64,000 bases of DNA from Acidaminobacter sp. (GCF_030247605.1 NZ_JAOTSB010000016.1:1-64000), one strand, 5' to 3'. Positions 33,337 through 42,873 are shown, numbered from the stretch's first letter. Notes: generated by a model from the letters alone, not told the origin. Numbers and translations are program-made.

Positions 33337-34344
33337 ATGCTGCGACTGAAGGCGCTTTCAAAAACCTATGAGAATAAAAAGGTCCTGGAGGACATTACCT
33401 TTGAGTGCTTGTGTCCAGAACTGGTTGCGGTCCTGGGGCCCTCCGGCTCCGGGAAGTCGACGCTGCTTAAGCTGATTTCCGGGCTGGTTCGGCCGGATGG
33501 CGGAGGTGTTGAGCTGAATGGCCGGGACATGACCGGTCTCCCTCCTGAGCAGCGGGGCATTGTCTACATTTCTCAGGAACCGTCCCTGTTCACCCATATG
33601 ACCGTTCTGGACAACTTGTGCTATGGCGCGGACATTCGTGGGATTCCCCGAAAAGAGATCACGGCGGATCTGGCGCGCCTGATCCGCCTGCTGGAGCTGG
33701 AAGGCCTTGAAAACAGGTATCCTGGAGCGTTGTCCGGCGGTCAAAGGCAGCGGGTCGCCATAGGTCGAGGCCTTGCGGTTAAGCCCTCGGTACTGCTGCT
33801 GGACGAGCCCTTCTCGAGTCTGGATCTGGCGCTGCGCACCAGCATGGGGCAGTTGATCCGCAGTATTCGAGAGAACTTTGAGGTCACCATCATTTTGGTG
33901 ACCCATGATCCAAGCGAAGCCATGGCATTCTCGGACCGAATCATGCTCCTGCGTGAAGGGCGCCAGCTGCAATGCGGGACGCCTGAAGATTTGTACAGGC
34001 ATCCGGTGAATCTTCAAGCCGGGCAAATGCTGGGCAGACTCCTTCCGCTTCCGGAGGCTCTGTCAAATCTGGGCGGATCTAGGGAGCTGCCTGTTATAGA
34101 ACTTCGGGAAGCGCGCTCTGAAGGCATACACATTCTCAGACGCTGCTACAGGCCGGAATCAGTCGTTCTGATTCGAACAGGGGAGAACGCTGAGGGGGCT
34201 TATAGAGTTGGCCGAGTAAGCCGGGACGGCCTCGAATGTCGTTACGAGTTGTTAAGTGCCAATTCTGCCGATGGTTTCGAAATCATCTCCTCGCAGAAAA
34301 AACCAGTCGCTGTGAATGACTGGGTTCGGCTGGTGTGGGTGTGA
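33337..34344 (+). CDS. ABC transporter ATPase, YnjD-like
   Basis: 335 residues. Walker A GPSGSGKS (about 34-41), Q-loop ISQEPSLF, signature LSGGQRQRVAIGRGLA, Walker B VLLLDEPFSSLD, H-loop VTHDPSEA. A C-terminal domain of about 120 residues resembles a TOBE-like regulatory region. Start ATG 33337, one base after the permease stop, with AAAGGAAAA. It completes the importer with the two upstream genes. Confidence 0.9.
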   Translation: MLRLKALSKTYENKKVLEDITFECLCPELVAVLGPSGSGKSTLLKLISGLVRPDGGGVELNGRDMTGLPPEQRGIVYISQEPSLFTHMTVLDNLCYGADIRGIPRKEITADLARLIRLLELEGLENRYPGALSGGQRQRVAIGRGLAVKPSVLLLDEPFSSLDLALRTSMGQLIRSIRENFEVTIILVTHDPSEAMAFSDRIMLLREGRQLQCGTPEDLYRHPVNLQAGQMLGRLLPLPEALSNLGGSRELPVIELREARSEGIHILRRCYRPESVVLIRTGENAEGAYRVGRVSRDGLECRYELLSANSADGFEIISSQKKPVAVNDWVRLVWV

Positions 34345-34383
34345 TCGGTTTTGAAAGTCCGTGCTCCAAATGGCTAAACAAAG

Positions 34384-34461
34384 AAAAAAGCGTGAGAACG
34401 AAGCGCTGCCTCAAGTCGGGATTGACAATGGCAGATCATAGTTCTCACGCTTTAATTTTTT
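34384..34461. terminator. Bidirectional terminator
   Basis: AAAGCGTGAGAAC / GTTCTCACGCTTT, 13-base perfect arms with a 41-base loop, A-rich left and T-rich right, between converging genes. Confidence 0.85.
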
Positions 34462-34489
34462 GGATTTCTCTTTTGTGCCTTAAACCAAT

Positions 34490-35239
34490 CTACCTTGCTT
34501 CCACAACTCCAAGCTCATAACAGGTTACATTAAACCGAGTCAAATCCAGAGAGTCCTGATCTGAGGTAAACAGAAGCGTCGTGCAGGTGCCGGCAGACTT
34601 ATGGAGATCTATAGGCGTGTGACTGTCAAGGCTGAGATTCAGCTTGCCGCCTGCAGCTGCGGCCAAATCACGGCCTTCCGACAGGATGCCCCTCGAGCCG
34701 ACGGGCCAGATTTCGATGACCTCCGGAGAATCCAACAGCTGCCTTAGTGTGGTGAAATCCGCGATCTGACTTTCGTCATCCGCCAGTTCCTGGCCCACTT
34801 TGGGAATCCCGGCGGCAAAGACATGGCATCCGGACCTGGATCTTCGAGCTTCAAGAGTTTTGTTTTGAAGCATTCCAATTGCCGTCATGCCGAGGGCGGT
34901 TTGCTGGGTGGGGACATTCTTTTCAGTGCTGATGGTCAGCGGAAGGTCCGGGTAACCCGCTTCTGCCATGGACGCCCGAATGCCTTCCAAAAGCGCTTCT
35001 CCGGCAGGGTCTGGCTCGCAGCAGATGGCGGCAGTAAGGGCAACGGGGATGGCCCCGGAGGAAAGCACTTCCATCAGGACAACTCTGGCTGTCAGCCTCG
35101 CCACGACCTGTGGCGGGGCTTTAACATTATCTAGGGGCTTAAATCCAATACCGCCGCAGGAATCGCAGGCGATTGCCAAAAACGTGTCCCGGCTGATTGG
35201 ATGCAGGTCCAGATCCCTATATTTTTTGGTCACTGACAA
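34490..35239 (-). CDS. cblS: Alpha-ribazole kinase
   Basis: 249 residues. N-terminal ACDSCGGIGFKPLD and a glycine-rich ATP region fit the PurM/AIR-synthase-like fold of CblS, which phosphorylates alpha-ribazole to alpha-ribazole phosphate for cobalamin assembly. The neighbour on the same strand is the CblT transporter, overlapping by 23 bases, under a cobalamin riboswitch; this context strengthens the call. The start is TTG 35239 or GTG 35233, after AGGGGCG. Confidence 0.85.
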   Translation of the reverse strand: MSVTKKYRDLDLHPISRDTFLAIACDSCGGIGFKPLDNVKAPPQVVARLTARVVLMEVLSSGAIPVALTAAICCEPDPAGEALLEGIRASMAEAGYPDLPLTISTEKNVPTQQTALGMTAIGMLQNKTLEARRSRSGCHVFAAGIPKVGQELADDESQIADFTTLRQLLDSPEVIEIWPVGSRGILSEGRDLAAAAGGKLNLSLDSHTPIDLHKSAGTCTTLLFTSDQDSLDLTRFNVTCYELGVVEAR

Positions 35240-35735
35240 TCGCCCCTGCCTTTTTTAGCGCGCTTGATTTTTCCAAAGCAAGATGAACCATGAAGGCCAC
35301 TATGACATTGATCAGGCTGCCAACGGTCAGAGGAAGCACCATGGCAGCGAAAAAGCCCATGCCAAAGCCAGGCAGCAGCATCAGCATGGCAGGCGAGGCA
35401 ACGCCGTTGAGGAGTGTTGCAATCACAACCGCAAGATAGCGGTTGACTTTTCTGAACAGGAGCCCATAAACCCAGCAAATGGCGGCCATTTGAAATCCAA
35501 TCAAGAGGTGGATTGGCAGCGTCAGTGGAAAGCCTGCGCTGGCCGCTGTCATAAGATGGCCCAAAAGCCCTATGACTGCGCCAGGGATTGGACCGAGGAG
35601 AGAGGCTGCCAGAAAGGCTGGCATGGAATCAAAGGCCACTGTCCCGGTAGGACTTGGCATCTTGATGACGGAGCCAATAAAGCATAGGGCAATGAACATG
35701 GAGAGCAGGACGGTTCTTTTGAGATTGTTTTGCAT
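35217..35735 (-). CDS. cblT: Alpha-ribazole transporter, ECF S-component-like
   Basis: 172 residues with five to six hydrophobic segments and short loops, like ECF substrate-binding subunits. MPSPTGTVAFDSMPAFLAAS (about 26-45) and LGPIPGAVIGLLGHLMTA (about 47-64) match the CblT pattern. It imports alpha-ribazole, the lower-ligand nucleoside of B12, which CblS then phosphorylates. It is expressed from a cobalamin-riboswitch leader. Start at 35735 after TGAGGTG. Confidence 0.85.
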   Translation of the reverse strand: MQNNLKRTVLLSMFIALCFIGSVIKMPSPTGTVAFDSMPAFLAASLLGPIPGAVIGLLGHLMTAASAGFPLTLPIHLLIGFQMAAICWVYGLLFRKVNRYLAVVIATLLNGVASPAMLMLLPGFGMGFFAAMVLPLTVGSLINVIVAFMVHLALEKSSALKKAGAIVSDQKI

Positions 35736-35806
35736 ACGATTTACACCTCATTTAAATTTTTTTTTGCAAGGCTTCAGAGGGCATTTGAGGGCACAGGAAA
35801 CAAAAA

Positions 35807-35840
35807 CAAAAAAGCCCGCGGCTATTAAACCGCGGACTTT
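35807..35840 (-). terminator. Riboswitch-controlled terminator
   Basis: On the minus strand AAAGTCCGCGG / CCGCGGGCTTT followed by TTTTTT, between the cobalamin aptamer and cblT. It is probably the off-state hairpin when cobalamin binds. Confidence 0.85.
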
Positions 35841-35879
35841 ACCATCATCCAATCCCTACCGTTCTCTGTGAACACAAAG

Positions 35880-36060
35880 AACGCACAGCATTTCAGGCAG
35901 GTCTCCTGGCTAAGGGTCATTGTGCTGCCTCGCCTTCCCAAGCCGCTTAACAGCGGAGGTGGCATGCTGAGGGCACTCTCCATTTACAGTGACGGGATCG
36001 CTCAGGACTCTCACCTGATTCCCTATTCTCCCAAGTATTGGGCACCTGAATACGTTGATT
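35880..36060 (-). ncRNA. Cobalamin riboswitch
   Basis: On the minus strand the conserved blocks occur in order: AGGTGC, GGGAATCAGGTGAGAGTC, CCTGAGCG, CCCGTCACTGTAA, GCATGCCACC, GGGAAGGCGAGG and the B12 box AGCCAGGAGACCTGCC (35897-35912). It controls the alpha-ribazole salvage pair by transcription termination. Confidence 0.95.
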
Positions 36061-36087
36061 TAGTTATCTGAAACCCTGACTATAGGT

Positions 36088-36116
36088 AGTGTAGCGAAAA
36101 GATCCTCCTGCGTCAA
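36088..36116 (-). promoter_or_regulatory. Promoter of the cblT-cblS leader
   Basis: Minus strand TTGACG, 17 bases, TACACT; transcription would begin just upstream of the aptamer. Confidence 0.75.
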
Positions 36117-36158
36117 GTCTGATAAGTTTTTGTTTTTTTTAAAAACAAGTGTAAATTT

Positions 36159-36168
36159 GCCGATGGTC
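36159..36168 (+). repeat. Iterated 10-mer GCCGATGGTC (index copy; all copies listed)
   Basis: Exact copies, plus strand: 2018, 15589, 28240, 36159, 41163, 44846, 51514, 55030, 63397. Minus strand (GACCATCGGC): 15972, 18486, 25174, 31266, 47800, 51254, 52181, 54359, 58794, 63074. One-mismatch copies: 2232, 7953, 12931, 26039, 34267, 37623, 49297, 58844. Many are preceded by T or TTT. The copies at 25174, 36159, 51254, 58794 and 63397 are between genes. Counted by eye. Confidence 0.85.
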
Positions 36169-36208
36169 GTGCGTTCAAAAGCCAGACATTTCAACTGATG
36201 CAGCTTAA

Positions 36209-37408
<1,200 letters not shown>

Positions 37409-37500
37409 CCAGGCGGCAGAATGTTGTGAGAGGAAGAAGGTACCGTTGTTGCATACAAAGGGACCTTTTCCTCTCGTTTTAGTTTTGACATACTTACAAA

Positions 37501-37527
37501 GAAACTGGGTGTCTGACACCCAGTTTC
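37501..37527. repeat. 27-base perfect palindrome (GGTGTCTGACACC family)
   Basis: GAAACTGGGTGTC-T-GACACCCAGTTTC, after the GAPDH gene. A T-rich stretch follows 10-30 bases later, so it may also terminate. Confidence 0.85.
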
Positions 37528-37662
37528 TACCTTTGTCGCTAAAATGTCTTTTTATTTTTCTTTTCAGGTTCAATTAAGGATGGTATTCTAAAATGTAGAG
37601 AAATCGTCTGATGGGTGATATCAACCATCGGCAGAAGAAAAATTGAAAGGGGCTAGTTTAGA

Positions 37663-38550
37663 GTGAAGAGCAATTTCAGAGTTATCATGGTCGTCGTAGT
37701 GATTATTACGATGCTCGCGGGCAGCGTTTACATTGGAGCGGGTGCTTTCAGAACGGCAGGCAGCGGGGACACAGTGGCGACAGTGGGTTCGGAGAAAATC
37801 ACCAAGGACGAGCTGTATGATTACATGGTCAAGCAGAGCGGTCAGCAAGCAATCGATACATTGGTTTCAGAAAAGATCATTGAGCTAGAGGCAAAGAAAA
37901 ACAATGTCACGGTTGAGGCGGCGGAAGTCGACGAAGAGATCGCGTCCTATGAGGAAATGTACGGCGGCAAAGAGGCTCTCGAGAGCGCGCTGGCATCCAG
38001 CGGCTTTGACATGGACTACCTCAGGGGCAATATTGAGACAAACCTCAAGATCAAGAAGATTCTTGAGCCTACCATTGAGATCACAGATGATGAGATTTCT
38101 GAGTATTTTACAGCCAACAAGGCGTCCTTTGACCAGCAGGAGCAGGTCAGCGCGCGACATATTCTGGTTGAGACGGTTGAAGTCGCCAACGAGGTGCTCG
38201 GCAAGCTGAACGCCGGCGACGATTTTGCGGTGCTCGCGAAAGAGTACTCTGTAGACACTTCCAACAAGGACAACGGCGGCGAGCTCGGCTTCTTCGGCAG
38301 AGGTCAGATGGTGCCAGTCTTCGAAGAGGCGGCTTTTGGCGCTGAGATTGGCAAAGTAGTCGGTCCGGTTGAGACGGATTTTGGCTTCCACCTGCTGATC
38401 GTGGATGAAAAGAAGGAAGCGGTTGAAGCAACGCTGGACAGCAAGAAGGAAGAAGTCCGCGACGTGCTCCTCGACCAAAAGATTCAGTCCCAGGTCACGA
38501 CTTGGCTGGACGAGAAATACAAAGAGTACGACATCAACATTACTTTATAG
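37663..38550 (+). CDS. Parvulin-type peptidyl-prolyl isomerase (SurA/PrsA-like)
   Basis: 295 residues. An N-terminal hydrophobic helix (about 6-28) without a lipobox cysteine indicates a signal anchor, unlike lipoprotein PrsA. A SurA-N-like chaperone segment follows, then the rotamase domain with VSARHILVET (about 160), YSVDTSNKDNGGELGFFGRG (about 190-209) and VGPVETDFGFHLLIV. It folds exported proteins outside the membrane. GTG start 37663 after GAAAGGGGC. An approximate copy of the iterated motif lies in its leader. Confidence 0.9.
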   Translation: MKSNFRVIMVVVVIITMLAGSVYIGAGAFRTAGSGDTVATVGSEKITKDELYDYMVKQSGQQAIDTLVSEKIIELEAKKNNVTVEAAEVDEEIASYEEMYGGKEALESALASSGFDMDYLRGNIETNLKIKKILEPTIEITDDEISEYFTANKASFDQQEQVSARHILVETVEVANEVLGKLNAGDDFAVLAKEYSVDTSNKDNGGELGFFGRGQMVPVFEEAAFGAEIGKVVGPVETDFGFHLLIVDEKKEAVEATLDSKKEEVRDVLLDQKIQSQVTTWLDEKYKEYDINITL

Positions 38551-38570
38551 ATCACACAAGACGTAAAATT

Positions 38571-38597
38571 AAGCCTTCCGGTTGGAGGGCTTTTTTT
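38571..38597 (+). terminator. Terminator after the foldase gene
   Basis: AAGCCTTCC-ggt-TGGAGGGCTTTTTTT. Confidence 0.85.
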
Positions 38598-38609
38598 ATG
38601 CCCATTTGA

Positions 38610-38688
38610 TGCTGGCGAAAACTCGGTGTCAGACACCCGGTTTCACCAATGACGAAACCGGGTGTCTGACACCGAGTTTCTTCCAGCA
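38610..38688. repeat. Long inverted repeat built from two GGTGTCTGACACC palindromes
   Basis: Arms of about 35 bases: ATGCTGG..AAACTCGGTGTC + AGACACCCGGTTTC pairs with GAAACCGGGTGTCTGACACC + GAGTTTC..CCAGCAT. Each arm is itself palindromic in its centre, so a cruciform of two nested hairpins can form. Confidence 0.85.
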
Positions 38689-38770
38689 TTTTAAGGCTCC
38701 TTTCAGGTTGGGGGTCTATGATGAACTCATAAGAGAGATCCAAACTCAATTCTGCCAAGAGGTGATTCAA

Positions 38771-39505
38771 ATGATCAAAAGCGTAAAACCACAAACCACA
38801 TTCAAGCGCTATGAGAAGAAATATCTGCTCAGCCGCGAACAGTACGACCGTCTGCTTCCTTTGCTTCAGACAAAAATGACCCAGGATGACTATGGGATGC
38901 ATACGATCTGCAATCTATACTTTGACACACCACAGTATGATTTGATTCGGACGTCCATCGAAAAACCGGTTTACAAGGAAAAGCTCCGGCTTCGCAGCTA
39001 TGGCGTTCCCGGCGCGGACGATAAGGTCTTCATTGAGCTCAAAAAGAAGTATAAAGGGGTCGTTTACAAACGGCGCGTGAGCGTTTCTTTAAGAGAGGCT
39101 GCCGATTATCTCGAAACCGGCAAACACCCGGCGGCGGACAGCCATGTCTTAAATGAAATCGATTGGTTTCAGAGCATGTACCACACGACGCCAAAGATCT
39201 TCATTGCCTACGAGCGCTGCGCCTACTACGGGGACGAGGATCTAAACCTCCGAGTGACTTTTGATCAGGGGATTCGCTTTCGCGAGACGACGCTTGATCT
39301 ATCCTTTGGGGACTGGGGGCGGCCGCTTCTCGAAAGCGGACAAGTGCTCATGGAGATCAAGATTCCCGGCGCCATGCCGCTCTGGATGAGCAGGATGCTG
39401 TCCGAGCTCAAAATTTATCCGGCGTCCTTTTCGAAATACGGGGTCTGTTACAAGGACTATCTAATCGATGAGATGTTAACAAAGTGCATCAGGGAGGCGG
39501 TTTAA
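38771..39505 (+). CDS. VTC-domain polyphosphate polymerase-like protein
   Basis: 244 residues, the VTC (CYTH-like tunnel) domain. FKRYEKKYLLSREQYDRL at the N-terminus, YFDTP, KEKLRLRSYG, FIELKKKYKGVVYKRRV and a C-terminal VLMEIKIPG carry the alternating basic and acidic tunnel residues that bind ATP and polyphosphate in VTC4. It probably makes or binds polyphosphate at the membrane with the next gene product, DUF4956. Start ATG 38771 after GAGGTGAT; the earlier frame from 38582 is repeat sequence. Confidence 0.88.
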   Translation: MIKSVKPQTTFKRYEKKYLLSREQYDRLLPLLQTKMTQDDYGMHTICNLYFDTPQYDLIRTSIEKPVYKEKLRLRSYGVPGADDKVFIELKKKYKGVVYKRRVSVSLREAADYLETGKHPAADSHVLNEIDWFQSMYHTTPKIFIAYERCAYYGDEDLNLRVTFDQGIRFRETTLDLSFGDWGRPLLESGQVLMEIKIPGAMPLWMSRMLSELKIYPASFSKYGVCYKDYLIDEMLTKCIREAV

Positions 39506-40201
39506 GTGCTTAACAGTTTATTCTCCACAACTTCAACAGCAGCGGCTGCGACGTCGTTAACCATAGAAAGCCTGATCATTGCCACCTTGGCGTCACTGCT
39601 GCTGGGGCTGGGCGTCGCAGGCGTCTACATGTTCAGGAATACCTACAGTAAAAGTTTTGCAGTCAGTCTCGTGCTGCTGCCGGCCATGATTCAGATAGTC
39701 ATCATGATGGTCAATGGCAACGTCGGCGCCGGTGTCGCGGTGATGGGGGCATTCAGCCTGGTGCGCTTCAGATCTATTCCCGGCAGTGCCAGAGAGATCA
39801 GCAACATCTTCCTCGCCATGGCCATAGGACTCACGACGGGCATGGGGTATGTTTGGGTGGCGCTGATGTTTCTTGTGATCATCGGCTGCGCCTCTATGCT
39901 TTTGACGGTCTTTCGCTTTGGGGAACAGCCCTTGGAGCAGCGGGAGAAGGAGCTGAAGATCACCATTCCGGAAAACCTCGACTACACCGGCGTATTCGAC
40001 GACCTGTTCCATAAATACACGAAAAAAGCTGAGCTGATCCTGGTGAAAACCACCAACATGGGCAGCCTCTATGAGCTCAAGTACCACATTTACATGCGGG
40101 AGGCCGGCACGGAGAAGGCGTTTATGGACGAGCTCAGGTGCCGCAACGGCAATCTGTCCATTTCGTACGGGCGGGTGTCTTCCCAGAATGCTGAACTATA
40201 A
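39506..40201 (+). CDS. DUF4956 membrane protein
   Basis: 231 residues: four membrane segments in the first 140 residues, with GNVGAGVAVMGAFSLVRFRS (about 71-90) as the conserved block, then a soluble C-terminal domain. DUF4956 proteins accompany VTC-domain proteins and are thought to form their membrane unit. The GTG start is immediately after the VTC stop, with GGGAGGCGG inside the upstream gene. Confidence 0.88.
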   Translation: MLNSLFSTTSTAAAATSLTIESLIIATLASLLLGLGVAGVYMFRNTYSKSFAVSLVLLPAMIQIVIMMVNGNVGAGVAVMGAFSLVRFRSIPGSAREISNIFLAMAIGLTTGMGYVWVALMFLVIIGCASMLLTVFRFGEQPLEQREKELKITIPENLDYTGVFDDLFHKYTKKAELILVKTTNMGSLYELKYHIYMREAGTEKAFMDELRCRNGNLSISYGRVSSQNAEL

Positions 40202-40232
40202 AACAACACCCCCTTGAAAGGATGAATTCAAT

Positions 40233-42272
40233 ATGAACCCACTATTAAAAAAGATCACCCAGGCGAGAAAATTCAGGACCAAACTTATAGCCCTGGCGCT
40301 GGCGGGCGTGCTGACGCTGGGGATGCTGGCAGGATGCGGCCAGACCCAGTCCGTGACTGAGACTGCGGCCGGCTCTCAGGTTGTGGAAACCGCAGTTGAC
40401 GGGACGGTGCTCGCCGCCCAGGACACTGCTGCGGCGGTGCTTGCCGCCCAAGGCTTCGAGTTCGACGAGGAGGATTTTCTGACGACATGGGAGGCGGCCA
40501 GTGCGACAAAAGTCGCTCTGAATGGGACCAGCATTACCGTGGAGGGCCTGGGCGCAGCCGCGGAGGGCAATACGCTGAAGATTACAGCCCCCGGGACCTA
40601 CGTCCTTTCCGGCACCCTGGATCAGGGTCAAGTGATCGTGACCGTTGGCAGTGATGAGGCGGTGCGGCTGGTTTTGAACGGCGTGACCATAACGAACCAG
40701 GGGGCGCCGGCGATCCTCATTGAGGAAGCGGACCGGGCTTATATGACCCTGGCAGAAGGGTCGATCAACACGCTGACCATGGCGGCGTCGACAGCTGCGG
40801 AGGCTCAAGGGGCATCAGACACCGCGGTTGAAGAGACAGAAGACTCGGATGACGCTGCGGACAGCGTTCCAGATGGCGTTATCTACAGCAAGGGCGACCT
40901 GACGCTGAACGGCAGCGGTTCACTGACGGTGAACGGCAGTGCCAAGCACGGCATAGTCGGCAGGGACGACCTCAGGATTACAGGCGGCGTCTTTGACATC
41001 ACGGCAGCGTCAGACGCGGTTCGAGGCAAGGATCTGATCGCGATTCACAGCGGCGAGTTCAAGATCGTGGCGGGCGCGGATGCCTTTCAGTCCAGTAGTG
41101 TGGAGGAGGCTGACAAGGGCTTTATTGTGATCGAGGGCGGCTGTTTCCAAATCAAGGCGGGGGCCGATGGTCTCCAGGCCGAAACCGCGCTGGTCATTGA
41201 AGACGGCGACTTTGACATCGAAAGTGGAGGTGGAAGTGTCAACGCGGTTCAGAAGGCGTCCCAGGACGGTAAGTCTTGGAATGGTGACCGGCCGGCGGAT
41301 GGGACGAGGCCGCAGCGCGGGACGCCGCCGACTGGCGTTGCTCCGGTGAGTCCGGAAGGTGCGTCAGAGGAACCAACTGTAAACAGTTCTGAGACGGTGG
41401 CAGACACGGAGGACACCTCCAGTACCAAGGGACTCAAGGCGGGCGCGGCGGTCGTGATCACCGGCGGAACCTTTGCGGTGGACAGTGCCGATGACGGCTT
41501 GCATTCCAACGGCAGCATCGAGATCCAGGCCGGGACCTTCGAGATCGAGTCCGGCGACGACGGGATCCACGCAGACGTTTCCGTGCTGATCCTAGGCGGC
41601 GACGTTGAGGTGCGAAAGAGCTACGAGGGCCTTGAGGCTGCCCAGGTCACGATTCGCGGCGGCGACGTCAGCCTTGTCTCGAGTGACGATGGCATCAACA
41701 CCTCCGGCGAAAAGGGGTTGTCCCTCGAGGGCGGCTTTGTCACCGTCAATGCGGAAGGCGACGGCATTGACCTCAACGGCAGCGGTTCCATGAGCGGCGG
41801 GACATTGCTGGTGCACGGCCCGACGAACAGCGGCAATGGTGCGATGGACTACAACGGCGATTTTGTCCAGAGCGGCGGTCTGCTGATTGCGTCGGGCAGC
41901 TCTGGGATGGCCCAGGGACCAAGTGCGAGCTCGACTGAGCTTTCTGCTCTGATCTTCCTGACGAATCAGACAGCAGGGACGCTGGTCAGGGTGGAGGCTG
42001 AGGATGGTACAGTTATTGCGGTTTTCAGGCCGGCGAAGGCCTTCTCGTCGCTGGTGATAGCATCCCCTGAGTTTGTATCCGGTGAGACTTATCACGCTTA
42101 TGTCGGCGGGAGCAGCACTGGGGAAGAGGCGGATGGCCTGGTCACAGGCGGAGAGGTTACAGGTGGAACGGAGGCGGTGAGTTTTGAGATCTCCGGATCG
42201 GTGACTCAGGCAGTCCAGGAAGGCGCAAGCGCTGGCGGCATGGGAGGAGGAATGAAACGGCCGGGGAATTAG
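40233..42272 (+). CDS. Cthe_2159-type secreted beta-helix lipoprotein
   Basis: 679 residues. Lipobox MLAGC with Cys about 31. Repeated short G-G-x-F/V-x-I/V turns across the middle (ITGGVFDITA, IEGGCFQIKA, ITGGTFAVDS, IQAGTFEIES, ILGGDVEVRK, IRGGDVSLVS) with D-D-G-I/L steps form a right-handed parallel beta-helix. It matches the carbohydrate-binding, calcium-binding Cthe_2159 family. Two low-complexity linkers (Thr/Pro/Ser-rich, about 340-400) interrupt it. VTC, DUF4956 and this type of protein often cluster, usually with CotH. It is probably surface-exposed. Confidence 0.82.
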   Translation: MNPLLKKITQARKFRTKLIALALAGVLTLGMLAGCGQTQSVTETAAGSQVVETAVDGTVLAAQDTAAAVLAAQGFEFDEEDFLTTWEAASATKVALNGTSITVEGLGAAAEGNTLKITAPGTYVLSGTLDQGQVIVTVGSDEAVRLVLNGVTITNQGAPAILIEEADRAYMTLAEGSINTLTMAASTAAEAQGASDTAVEETEDSDDAADSVPDGVIYSKGDLTLNGSGSLTVNGSAKHGIVGRDDLRITGGVFDITAASDAVRGKDLIAIHSGEFKIVAGADAFQSSSVEEADKGFIVIEGGCFQIKAGADGLQAETALVIEDGDFDIESGGGSVNAVQKASQDGKSWNGDRPADGTRPQRGTPPTGVAPVSPEGASEEPTVNSSETVADTEDTSSTKGLKAGAAVVITGGTFAVDSADDGLHSNGSIEIQAGTFEIESGDDGIHADVSVLILGGDVEVRKSYEGLEAAQVTIRGGDVSLVSSDDGINTSGEKGLSLEGGFVTVNAEGDGIDLNGSGSMSGGTLLVHGPTNSGNGAMDYNGDFVQSGGLLIASGSSGMAQGPSASSTELSALIFLTNQTAGTLVRVEAEDGTVIAVFRPAKAFSSLVIASPEFVSGETYHAYVGGSSTGEEADGLVTGGEVTGGTEAVSFEISGSVTQAVQEGASAGGMGGGMKRPGN

Positions 42273-42279
42273 GCGGGCA

Positions 42280-42328
42280 GAGCTCGGGACCAGGTTCAAA
42301 GTTTAAATTTGAACCTGGTCCCGAGCTC
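42280..42328. repeat. Perfect 21-base inverted repeat
   Basis: GAGCTCGGGACCAGGTTCAA + A and its exact complement around GTTTAAA. It lies 8 bases after the beta-helix gene and has no T-run, so it is not a classical terminator. Confidence 0.85.
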
Positions 42329-42331
42329 GTC

Positions 42332-42420
42332 ATGTGGGTGTCTGACACCAACCTGGAGTGAGTGCCTGTCACCAAGTTAAGTTTGGTGACAGGCACTCAA
42401 TTAAATTTGGTACCAGAGCT
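42332..42420. repeat. Composite intergenic repeat
   Basis: GGGTGTCTGACACC, then the inverted pair GAGTGCCTGTCACCAA / TTGGTGACAGGCACTC (42360-42375, 42383-42398), then GGTACCAGAGCTT. The modules are shared with 50428-50474 and 56668-56733. Confidence 0.75.
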
Positions 42421-42468
42421 TGTCGGCGAACGTATTGCAATTAGTGGATTTTGAAATAAACTTCCAAC

Positions 42469-42494
42469 AAAAAAGCGCCCGCGAAGGGCGCTTT
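42469..42494 (-). terminator. Terminator of the ferredoxin gene
   Basis: Minus strand AAAGCGCCC-ttcgc-GGGCGCTTTTTT. Confidence 0.85.
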
Positions 42495-42526
42495 CCTTTT
42501 ATGAAGTTCTTTCAAAATATCTCATC

Positions 42527-42793
42527 CTACTCCACCTTAAACGACACATCCCCTTTGGGGATGACCTGGCAGGCGAGTCTGACGCCATCCTCCAGTTCTT
42601 TTTTCTTTAACTGCTTCTCTTCCTCTTTAGTAGGCTTATTGACCTCTCCGGACAGGATCTTCACCGTGCATTTTCCGCACTTGCCCTTCCCGCCGCATGA
42701 ATCCGGAATGTCGAGTCCCATCTTTTGGGATAGCGACAACAAATCCTTTTCCTTATCGTCTTTATACTTGAGCACACAGCTGAGCTTACTCAT
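42527..42793 (-). CDS. [2Fe-2S] ferredoxin
   Basis: 88 residues. The plant/adrenodoxin-type cluster ligands are CGGKGKCGKC (about 33-42) with the fourth cysteine in RLACQV (about 74). It is an electron carrier in the cytoplasm; no redox partner is adjacent. Start at 42793 after AAAGGGGCG. Confidence 0.92.
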   Translation of the reverse strand: MSKLSCVLKYKDDKEKDLLSLSQKMGLDIPDSCGGKGKCGKCTVKILSGEVNKPTKEEEKQLKKKELEDGVRLACQVIPKGDVSFKVE

Positions 42794-42873
42794 GATGAAA
42801 CGCCCCTTTCACTGACTTATAGATTACACAATCCTCTTTTACCCGTTTGGATCCTTTGTTAATCTACTATTCG

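Noticed and set aside
38582..38770. N-terminal extension of the VTC protein
   Set aside because: The region is a palindromic repeat read in frame by chance; a good binding site and ATG are at 38771.
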